64,000 nucleotides of DNA from Garcia nutans. Its lineage: Eukaryota > Streptophyta > Magnoliopsida > Malpighiales > Euphorbiaceae. The translations under genes and the position numbers were made by a program. The notes beneath the pieces are model-generated. The model saw only the letters and a list, made by a program, of their open reading frames with translations, was not told the DNA's origin and did no database searches. Location: the NCBI GenBank assembly GCA_947685225.1, contig CANTUV010000072.1, positions 4,278,001 to 4,342,000 of the forward strand, given 5' to 3'. Positions 55,456-64,000 of the stretch are shown here, piece by piece. Positions within the stretch are counted from its first letter, which is position 1; the number at the start of each line of letters is the position of its first letter.

Positions 55456-56438
55456 ACGGACAGAGGGTACCTGAAAAGGTCAAGGGTAAAAAATTAGGGT
55501 GGTGTGTAGGGTAGGAAAACTCTTGGTCCACTTATGTACATCAAAATTTTTCCCCAAAACAATGTTGTTATGTTGCATGAATGCACCTCACCACATCACA
55601 ATTCATTTTAATGGAATGCGGCACTATCATTGGGTACATACAACCTAAGGGAAGGTTCTATTGTTATGTAAAAATAGAGAATCGGCTTATCACAGGGACC
55701 CTTGAGTCTTGAGTAAGATATACCTAACCACATGTGAAACAAGGAGTTTCGCGTGGGTCCAATAGTACGATTACTCATGGGCCACTCCAAAAGGATTGGA
55801 ATGGTTTGCGACAACAGGGAGGACGCTTTGGCTGTCCGCCGGCATAATCAAGGAGACCTGCCGGTCAGCGCTACTTGCTATCCAGACTCAGAACTTTGAA
55901 CAGAAAGAGAAGAAATTCATTTGAAAATAATTTTTTATGCAATGGAGGAAAAGGATTCTCCCATATATGCAAGAGAAAAAGATTCTCTGAATGACAAAAC
56001 AAATGCACAATTTATCAAATAAGGGACCATTGAAGGAAAAAGATTCCTTTTGTCAACTTTCAATCCAACATCCTTAAAGAAAGGATATATAATGTTAGGG
56101 TACCCTGCAAAATGAATAAAAATACCCTAAAGAAGGGCAAATCAGTTAAACGAATAATAATAACAGTCTACTATAATTCCATAAATCATTATTATTATCA
56201 TTATTATTTATTTTATTTATTTTTTTTATAATATATAGCCATTATTTTATTTATTATTATTTTTTTATGGTCCGCAGGAAGATATTTATTTTTTTTAATT
56301 TTCAGTACTAATGTCTTTAAAGAAAAGACAACAATTGCTAAGGTACCCTGCCAAAATAAATAAAAATACCCTAAAGAAGGGCCAGTTAGTCAAATAAACA
56401 ATTGTAGTCCACTAAGATCCCATAAATCATTTTTATGG
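55456..56438 (-). other. Element D leader region
   Basis: About 1 kb between the PBS and gag, with no supported ORF. A block with ACCCTAAAGAAGGGC, TACCCTGC and CATAAATCAT occurs twice (about 56095-56190 and 56338-56435), a direct duplication whose second copy runs into the PBS. Confidence 0.65.
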
Positions 56439-56456
56439 TCCCCAGTGGAGTCGCCA
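56439..56456 (-). other. Primer binding site of element D
   Basis: Minus strand reads TGGCGACTCCACTGGGGA, 3 bases inside the LTR end. This is the form of PBS used by Tat/Ogre elements (usually assigned to Arg-tRNA). Confidence 0.8.
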
Positions 56457-56459
56457 GAT

Positions 56460-57616
56460 TGTGAACCTCGGTTTCCGCCCGGAAAGGATCCGGGCGGGCG
56501 TCCACTCGTTGTCAGGAGTCGCCACTCAGTTTATTTTGTTCAAAGGGAAAAACTAAGAAAACCCTTGTTTGACTCCAATATATGCATCCAATGTAAAGGC
56601 TTCTAGTCTGCGAACCCAAGGAGGATTCGGGGACTATGTCATGCATTTGACTAACTTTGCAATAAAAAAAAAGAAATAAAGATAAAAGAGATGAAGAAAA
56701 GAAAACAAACAAATTGTTAATAAAATTTGGACTTGTTATTTGGGGTGAATCCCAAATATGCCTACATACTCTCGTTTTTATGAGAGATCAAAGTCCATGT
56801 AGTTCGAGAAAGCCTATTTAAAGGCGATGAGAATTATGCTTCATGCATGTGTGTGTGTGTGTGCTTCGTGCATTTTATCGGGCTTTTTGCCATTTGTCCA
56901 TTTGTCGGGCATTTTGCCATTTGTCCATTTGTCGGGCTTTTTGCCATATGTCAATTTGTCGGGCTTTTTGCCATTTGTCCATTTTTCGGGCTTTTTGCCA
57001 TATTTGTGAGATTTAGCACTTAGTGCTAAAATGGTGGATTTTAGGTACTTCGTATCAAAAGAGTGCAAATTTAGGCTCCGTGCCAGAAGTTGATTTTAAT
57101 TGTAAAATCAAGGTACTTTGTACCAAAAGGATTGATACTCGGTACCAAAGAATTCATTTTAGGCTTCGTGCCAAAAAGTTGATTGATTAGTCCATTAGGC
57201 CTTAGACCTAAAAGGATTAGGTCTTTAACCAAAAGATTGATTAATTCGTTGCTTAATGCCGAATGATCGATTATTTAGTTGATTAAGTCTTAGACCTAAA
57301 ATGATTAGGTCTTTGACCGAGAAGAAATTAAGAAGAAGATGAAATGTTTATAATATGCTCGAATTGACAAAGAAGAAATTAAGATATTACCTTGTTTAGA
57401 ATTTTCCCGCTTCGAAGTTCCAGATCTCGTTTTCTTGGATCTTGGATTTTGATTCTTGATTACAGAATTCAATTTATGAAAGGAAAAGTTCAAAAGAAGA
57501 TCTTAAATTTGAGAGCAGACAATTCGACAGCATAACGCTCCGCGATCTAAAAAACCTCCCCCCCTTTTTCTGAACACTTGAAGTCCTTAAATAGGCAAAA
57601 TCGGGCTCGGACGGCG
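56460..57616 (-). repeat. Element D 5' LTR, truncated
   Basis: Collinear with 47186-48337, then breaks off at CGGACGGCGGC, the first unit of the GC-rich array, and joins Athila-like sequence. About 400 bp of LTR and the outer flank are missing. Confidence 0.92.
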
Positions 57617-59433
57617 GCACACCCAAGGAGAAAGTGGAAATAAGCTTGAGATGGGTATGTCTTTAGAAGAAGAACATGAAATGCCCAATTTAGAACTTGA
57701 GGAGTGTAAGCTAATTTTAGATGTTGAGGTTGTTGAGAGGGGACTTGACATTGTTAAAGTGGATGAAGAAGTGATTCAACCAAACTTGGTTGAACTTAAA
57801 GAGTTCCAAAAAATCATCTTCTCTACTCTTGGTGGTGAAGAAGAGCAGAAATCTGATATGCCCATGTTGCACAAAGACAAAGATTATTACCATGTTCCTA
57901 TAGCACTGGAGTATCATCCCGAGGCGACCTTCACATGTCCCTTTGAGACATGTTCTCTTCAAGGAATACTATTTAGGGGTTGCCGTACATCGGTTACATT
58001 TCAAAGTTACATGTTGTTCATCCTCTGAGTCATGGGCTCCAATTGCATTATGGGTGGAAGGAGCCCCACACATCGTATATGGGAACGATGGAAATTAGGT
58101 TTCATCTAAACCCTCTCTGTAGTATGCATGCTCACATTGAGGACAATGTGAATCTTTAAGTGTGGGATGCATTTTGTGTTTTATGTTTTTACTTTTAATT
58201 GCATTACGTGTTTTGAGTTTTTACTTTTGCTTAGTGTTTTTACTTTTAAGTTATTTTTGTTTAAGTTTAGTTAATGTTTTTAATGTTTTTCTTTGAATAA
58301 ATGAATTTTAGAAAGTTCAATTGTTATAAAAATTGTTGATAGATGACCTTTGAATTTTTGAAGCATGAATTGGAGAATTGAGTAGAATTGGTGCTTATTA
58401 TCAATTTTGTTGGTTTTTCTTTGCATTGCCAATAACCTAGTGAGGAATTGAGCTATCAACTTATCATTATTGTTGTGGGTGAACATCTTTTATTGATGAT
58501 TTGCTAGAACTTGCTTTGAAATGCTTTTTAAGACTGCATAAACATTTTCAATTAGGCATCAAGATGATTAAGGCAATTAGGTGAACCCACTTTGTCTTAA
58601 AAAGACCAACCCTATATTCAACCTTAGTTAGCCAATTTTGAGCTTATTTTATTTTTCCTTTTCTTTCTTTTTCACAACACCATTAGCTTGAACCTTGTTG
58701 TTTAACTCTTACCCTTATCATTAGGTCAAGAGCATTTTAAGAGCGTTTATGACCGAGTGTTGTGTTGAATTAAGTGTGGGGTTAAAATTAGTAGGTTTAA
58801 GATTGCAAAGCAAAAAAAAAAAGAAAAAGAGAAAAATAAAAAATATATATATATAATAATAAGAATAATTGTTATTCTTGTTGAAAGGGTTGGAATGTAT
58901 TATTGCAAGATTTAATAAGTGAGTTCCCTTGAAAAGCTCTTTAATGTCAAGGGGTAGATGAGAGGAAGGTGTTTTGGGATTGTTGGGTTATGTATATGAT
59001 CGGATACTTCATTCTTAAAGTGCTCTTGAATTTAATGATTAAGCTCACATTTCCTAAATGTCATGCCTTTACCTTAGCCCCATTACAACCCAATAAAGAC
59101 CTTTTGATTGATGCTTGATTGTTATTTTGTGGTGGAGATTTGATTGATAAGCAAGCCTATGGTAATAATCTTTCATTGATTGTTATGAGTGTAAACACCA
59201 CCATGATCAAACACTTGTAAGAGTTGGTGAGGGAGCAACAACATAGGTTATGCATGGAAAACCACTTAATTGCATGGGTGTCAATTTTGTTTGATTCGAT
59301 ATTAATTGCAGATTTAGGGATAGGGAAGTCTTGATGCAATTTATAACTCTTGAACTTAACAAAATTTATCTTGTTAGTGTGTTTTGATTTTAGCCTTGCT
59401 TGGGGACAAGCAAGGAATTAAGTGTGGGGTATT
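57617..59433 (+). mobile_element. Athila-like element fragment, 3' internal region
   Basis: Contains the phrases AGGACAATGTGAA and TTAAGTGTGGG near 58145, more AAGTGTGGGG blocks (about 58775 and 59421), and GCTTGGGGACAAGC at 59398-59411 followed by the PPT AGTGTGGGGTATT. This is the reverse of what element F shows at 13305-13345. The fragment starts abruptly at the D breakpoint. Confidence 0.65.
57651..58028 (+). CDS. Unrecognised 125-codon ORF in the Athila-like fragment
   Basis: Encodes an acidic N-terminal half (SLEEEHEMPNLELEE) and a C-terminal part with YYHVPIALEYHPEATFTCPF. No domain recognised. It lies in the place of the region after integrase in Athila elements and begins only 35 bases after a rearrangement breakpoint, so it may be the 3' part of a larger former ORF. 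Confidence 0.3.
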   Translation: MGMSLEEEHEMPNLELEECKLILDVEVVERGLDIVKVDEEVIQPNLVELKEFQKIIFSTLGGEEEQKSDMPMLHKDKDYYHVPIALEYHPEATFTCPFETCSLQGILFRGCRTSVTFQSYMLFIL

Positions 59434-59790
59434 TGTTTAGATCATTTTTTTACTTTTTTTTAGTATGATTTTTATGTGTTTTTAGTTAATGTTTTGATTG
59501 ATTTTTGTTTTAAGTTTGTTTAAAGTGTTTGTTTTAGGTTTAGGTGCAAAAACACCCTTGGAAGATCAAAACAGTGCAAGAAAAGCATGAACCAAGCAAG
59601 ACATGGCCAAGCCAAATCAAGCTTTGCCGTGTCCCTCAAAGATTGGTGATGGCAGAGCTTGACACAGCCAAGAGACACGGCCAGCAAGCTTGGCCGTGTC
59701 CCATCTTGAGCCAAAGAAGAGAAGGAAAAGAAGTAAGCAGAGGTAGCCTGTGTAAGCTCAATCCAATGATTTCTTTTTCCCATGCAGGCT
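59434..59790 (+). repeat. Athila-like 3' LTR, beginning only
   Basis: Starts TGTTTAGATC after the PPT. The T-rich start and two CACGGCCA...TTGGCCGTGT-type inverted repeats (about 59600-59700) match the layout of the element F LTR at low identity. Where it ends is not clear. Confidence 0.55.
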
Positions 59791-61711
59791 CTGGTTGATG
59801 TTTGCATATTTTCTTGCTCCTTGCATAAGCATGCATCTCCATTTTTGTAAAGTGACTGGATCTTTCGCAAGCAATGGACCTTCCATGCCGCCTGATTCCA
59901 TATCTGCTTCTCCTTATTTGCTTCATAGAGTATCTATTGTTCTCGTTGACAAAAGAATAGACAACGCAAGAGAAAAATACAGTGTGATATGCTTATGTAT
60001 GCATGTTATGTATGGATGATACTTACAGTGGTTCCAGCGACTCATAGATCGAGGTGATCAGTTGAAGTGTTCTCATTGGTTCCTTCCATATGATCGTTCA
60101 GGTCTTGCAATGGAATGACAGAAGGCTTCTCATTTATGGCTTTTATCTTCAAGATGTTGAAAACATGAGTAGTGGAGGGCCCAAGCATGGTAGCCAAAGA
60201 CATGGGAGATATATGTTCGGTTGATAACTGCTTCATGACATGACCTTACAAGTGATTCTTTCATTAGCCCTCTTTTGCCCATTTTTTCCTTCGAGGTTCG
60301 ACGGTTCAACATACTTCCCTTAACTTGAAGGTTTATATGACAAGAAAATAGATTTTTTTTTTGTTAAATCTTGAATTTTTAATTTTGAAATCAAATGTTG
60401 GATTTGCCAAATTAGTGTCAATTTACCGCTGGACTAGACTTTTCCAAATTAACATATCCATTACATCATAACCCTAGTTATCATACTAAACTTGGGAATC
60501 ATTTCTATTTGAGCAAGAACTGTTGCATTTCAGATAGGCACATACATATTACTTAGCCAAAGGTCTTATTGAGTTTAAATATTGTCTACCTCATATGCAT
60601 CCTTATTCAAAATATTTTCACTAATAGACTCTACCGACTAAGAGAGATAAACAAGTTTTTAATATGGTTGAAATGGATTCTATAAGGAACAAGAGTTAAA
60701 TGAAAGCCATCTTTGTGCTAGGGCTGATATGACACTGCTAATAAACCTTCACACTACAAACTTCTTGTTGGAACCTTAGGCAGCTGAGAGTAATCTTGCT
60801 AGACTCCAATTTCCTTCTATCTCCTTGGAAAAAATATAGAACGAATTAAGATGATCTTCATCTTTTCCTTTTGCATTTGTGCAAACTCATGAGCCTTTTT
60901 CTTCAATTTTTTTTGTTTTTTTCTATTTTTTAGTTTTTTTTTTATTTTTTCCTTTCTTTTGGTGTTGGGTCCTAGCTCTAAAAGAATTATCTTACTTGCA
61001 CCATTATATACTTCTTTTTATGGATGAGTGGAGTAGAGTGAGTCTTATTTCAATAAGGATAAATCAGTTGTTGTCCTAATGTCATCTTAGTGAATTGGAG
61101 ATATCAGGTCTAATATTAGGTGAACTTCAAGTACCCTTATGGTCTTCACTATGCATTCCTTTATCTGATCTTCTTGCCTCTTCACCTTAGTGATCATAAG
61201 ACTTGTCAAAAGTGTAACAACAGCTCAGGGTAGGTCATTAGGCATATAAGTTAATAAAGAGAAAGTTAAAATCTTATGAAGGCTCAAAGGGACAACTAGG
61301 GATTGATATTTAATTGGGTGGATACTAGTTGTTGGCTTATCAAATAATGCCTAGATCATCTCTTTCTTAGATAAGCAGAGTTTAATTTAGCCTCAAAAGT
61401 TTGTCAAAGCATGTTCTAAGATTGACTAGGACCTAGACAAAGGTCATTATGCAGGAGCCCTCTCTAAGTAAGCATACAAAGCTCAATGCTATAGAACAAC
61501 TCCCTTGCCTAGTAAAGTCATTCGAATTATAATGCATAGATACACTAATTTATGAACATCAAGCTAGATTCATCATCGGTTGAGCACTAAAATGAACAAG
61601 GACTAAAATAAATAAAAATTTTGATGAAAATAATTTATTCGAACGAACATAATTTGAAAAACATAATTATCCCAATTAAATATTAAAGAATGCAAAATGG
61701 AAGAGCAACAT
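59791..61711. other. 1.9 kb without recognised features
   Basis: AT-rich, with long T runs near 60350 and 60905-60960. Short ORFs on the minus strand (60042-60236 and 60130-60312) are overlapping frames of the same sequence and show no known motif. Probably TE-derived and decayed. Confidence 0.5.
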
Positions 61712-63126
61712 TCAAGCTAAGGGAAGTTCATTGAGTTGAGCTTCTTTTCTCTTCACATCTTCAATACTCTCATCTTGAAAAGAAGGTAAGACAAAATCTT
61801 CCTCCAATCCTCTTCCTACCATGAAGGTTGCTGGTCGTGGCATTCTGTTGAACCTAGGCAAAGGACTATCCTTTGTGATGTTCTTATTAGGTATAGGTAG
61901 CTTACCACTGTCGATCAAATCTTGGATCTCATGCTTTAATCGGGTACATCTATCTATCTCATGTCCTTGAGTCTGATGAAATTGACAAAAAGTTTTAGTA
62001 TCAAAGTTTGGAGGTAAAGGATTTGGAAAGGGTAGAAGAGCCAATGGTTGTAACGATCCCTTTTTTTGTAACTTGTTGAAAACCGAAGATAGGGGTTTCC
62101 CCAACTCTGGAAACTGTCTTCTACTTCCTTGACCAGTTGCAGTAACATCAATTTCCTTATGTGTACTTTGATTGCTAGACTGATAATTTTATTTTGCAGA
62201 AAAATGGTTCTTCTCTCTATCCCACTCTTTTATTTGCAATCCAGCTTGGAGAAGGTCTTTGAAATCCCTTATAAGGGTGTGAGATAGTCTTTCATGGAGA
62301 TTGGACAAGACGCCTCTGACTATCATTCTGATTTGGTCCAACTTGTTAGGCCTCCTTCTGAGAAGTGCAGCCTTATTTCTCCATCTCTTTATATAATCAA
62401 TGAAACTTTTCTTTTTGTGTTTTGTCTGATAGTCTCCACCTCCATCAAGGTAACTTTCAGCTTGACATTGTACCCATATTGCTGGATGAATACTTTGTAC
62501 AACATGTCCCAATATTTTTGGGTACTTTCCTTAAGGTGTTGAACTAGTTCTGCACAACAGGATCCAATGAGACCATGAAATACCTTAGAGTTTGAGCCTT
62601 AGTAGCCCTGGCAGACTTCATGGAAGTGATTTATTGTTTAACATGTAGGTGAGGATTTCTCGTATCATTGTACCTAGCGAAAAAAAAGGCATCTTGAACT
62701 TATGAGGGACCTCCTCATCTTGTTCGAACGGCTTGTCTATTTTTGACATCTCATCAGCTTTTAGTTTCTTTTCAAATTTCTTCTCCAAATCAGCAATCAT
62801 CATCTCAACATTTGAAGTTTCAGTCTTTTCCACGGTTGATCTTTCCACAACCTTCAACTCTTTCTTCTTATCTTGATGATCTTGAAAGTATTGAGCCCAG
62901 TCATCATCATCATCAACAACTATTTTGTCATCATCAAAGGCCACTTCGCCAACCTTAGCCTTTCCTTTGTCCTTCAGTTTCTTAGTGCTGGTAGATGCCT
63001 CAGCAGTGTTCCCCAAAAGTGTAACCAGTTGGCTCTTCATGGTCTCAGCTAGGGCCTCCTTCAGTTCTTCTATCTTGGCGTTCGGGCATCGTCCACCATT
63101 CTTTGAATTTTTTCGGGATCCATTGC
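61712..63126 (-). pseudogene. Tat/Ogre-type gag fragment
   Basis: Starts at MDPEKIQRMVDDAR (about 63125), then a Lys/Glu/Asp-rich region with DDDDDW and MIADLEKKFEKKLKADEM, PHKFKMP, FIDYIKRWRNKAALL, MIVRGVLSNLHERL, FKDLLQAGLQIKEW, and a zinc-type motif CQFHQTQGHEIDRCTRLKHEIQDLIDSGKL-like (about 61930-61990). This is the layout of gag in element D, but only distantly related in sequence. Frame changes near 63070, 62620 and 62170. No pol follows to the left, so it is a truncated copy. Confidence 0.75.
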
Positions 63127-63480
63127 TCTTGGTGAGAAGCTAATTGAGTTGCTACTTGATTCTACATCATTGGCGTAGGTTGGGTTGTTGTACACTTTTA
63201 AACTGCTATACTCCAGGTTTGTGAGCCAGAAAAGATCAATGATTTGTAATGTGATGTATGTATGCATGTATGCACAAACAGTAAGCAAACAAAGATAATT
63301 AGGACATTCCTTCCAACCTTATAACTTCCACACATGAATGGCGAGTCTCTTTTCCTATGTACATGGTCAACAAAATATCAATATGTGATATTCTATTTTT
63401 GAAAAATTTCCTCGTACGACTTCAAACAATAGTGATATTTTCAAACATGGAAGTCGGTCTATGATAATTCCCATTTGTTA
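63127..63480. other. No recognised feature
   Basis: Leader-like AT-rich sequence of the Tat gag fragment or the interrupted LTR of element E. Contains TATGTATGCATGTATGCA near 63256. Confidence 0.4.
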
Positions 63481-63537
63481 GGCTTTAATCCATTGAATCT
63501 CAATTAAAACATTTATTTTGGGTATAAGGGTGTTACA
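63481..63537 (+). repeat. 5' LTR end of Tekay-like element E
   Basis: Ends GGTATAAGGGTGTTACA, like B (ACAAGGGTGTTACA). Only the last part is recognisable; the rest of the LTR is not seen here. Confidence 0.7.
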
Positions 63538-63544
63538 TTTATTT

Positions 63545-63556
63545 TGATATCAGAGC
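63545..63556 (+). other. Primer binding site of element E
   Basis: TGATATCAGAGC, one base different from the Met-tRNA site TGGTATCAGAGC. Confidence 0.75.
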
Positions 63557-63707
63557 CTAGGTTTGAGGTTCTCGACCTAGGTGAGATGATAGAGAGAGAA
63601 AATGGGGGATTTGAAAAATAGTTTTTAATTGTAATACATGCATTGGCACTGGCAGTTTCTGATCTCTCATATAGTACTTTTTGCTTTGTTTGCAGATATA
63701 GGTAGTT

Positions 63708-64000
63708 ATGGCATCTCAACCGCATCAGGCTGCTAAGGGTAGTGCAGAGAGTGTGGCTCCAGAAAAGGGTAGAGATGGAGCTAGAGTTGTATCTGCTGGT
63801 GAGGCATCTATTTCTAGCCTATGAGACCAGCAGCTGATGAGGTTCCGCCTGGCTGGGTATGGCATATGGTAGAGTTGTTGAGGCAGGCTCCAGTTTTGCA
63901 GTCGCCACAGCCGCAGCCGCAGTTCCCGGTGAGGCAGTATTATAAATTGAGAAAGTATGGGGCTCAGGACTTTGTTGGTACTATAGACCCTACTGTAGCA
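63708..64000 (+). pseudogene. Gag start of Tekay-like element E (runs off window)
   Basis: ATG follows a GCAGATATAGGTAGT block identical to that before the A gag. It encodes MASQPHQAAKGSAESVAPEKGRDGAR, homologous to the A N-terminus, then a stop at 63822-63824. In another frame the match to A resumes (DEVPPGWVWHM, VRQYYKLRKYGAQDF, GTIDPTVA) to the window edge. So it is a frameshifted copy of the same lineage, closer to B than to A. Confidence 0.85.

Larger units (their letters stand above)
47186..57616 (-). mobile_element. Tat-lineage Ty3/gypsy element D, 5' LTR truncated
   Basis: The minus-strand element has a complete 3' LTR at 47186-48742 (with TGTGAAC/GTTCACA ends), PPT, antisense ORF, pol, gag, leader, PBS and a 5' LTR of which only 1,157 of about 1,557 bp remain. 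Pol has the two RNase H domains that mark the Tat/Ogre lineage. No target duplication can be tested because the right end is lost. Pol has frame breaks and no protease is visible, so the copy is defective. Confidence 0.9.

Noticed and set aside
60042..60312. Minus-strand ORFs as a host gene exon
   Set aside because: Two overlapping frames of the same stretch, no recognised motif, no splice or promoter context; left as unassigned.

Overview
This window is plant nuclear DNA made almost entirely of LTR retrotransposons. The evidence is the element families present: Ty3/gypsy elements of Tekay/Del, Athila and Tat/Ogre type and a Ty1/copia Sirevirus-type element. They carry plant-type primer sites (initiator-Met and other tRNA PBSs) and long AT-rich LTRs of 1.4-2.5 kb. 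I see no convincing host gene, tRNA, rRNA or CRISPR. The heavy nesting suggests a large, repeat-rich flowering-plant genome. I cannot name the species.

Left 46 kb: one old, decayed Tekay-like element (element B, + strand) runs from before base 1 to at least 33,200, probably to about 46,600. It is broken by younger insertions. (1) A non-autonomous Athila-like element (F, - strand, 1656-19392, TSD GCTGG) sits in its gag. F's own left LTR was hit by a young, intact Tekay element (A, + strand, 2473-12412, TSD GTATC) with a 1,550-codon gag-pol. (2) A second copy of the A family (C, - strand, 20481-30426, TSD CCTTT) sits in B's reverse transcriptase and carries one stop codon. (3) A Sirevirus-type copia element (G, + strand, 33705-43884, TSD AATAT) lies in or next to B's 3' LTR. 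G has gag, pol and an extra downstream ORF with its own leader and AATAAA. Every one of these nested insertions has matching LTR ends and a 5-bp target duplication, so their order can be read: B first, then F, C and G, and A after F.

43.9-47.2 kb: a CCCTAA-rich degenerate array, then two inverted arms of about 556 bp flanking a piece of Tekay-type LTR. Each arm contains three successive hairpins.

47.2-57.6 kb: a Tat-lineage element (D, - strand) with dual RNase H, a split RT frame, no visible protease, an antisense ORF between pol and the 3' LTR, and a 5' LTR cut off exactly where its GC-rich hairpin array should begin.

57.6-64 kb: fragments. There is an Athila-like 3' region with the beginning of an LTR, about 1.9 kb with nothing recognised, a Tat/Ogre gag fragment on the - strand, and the LTR end, PBS and start of gag of another Tekay copy (E) that runs off the window.

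The most interesting theme is not a gene. At least five unrelated LTR families here each carry an array of short GC-rich inverted repeats (hairpins), each with a different core sequence. One 58-bp hairpin segment is shared between the copia (Sirevirus) LTR and the gypsy (Tekay) LTR, in opposite orientation relative to transcription. Array units were also the site of LTR rearrangement twice in this window.
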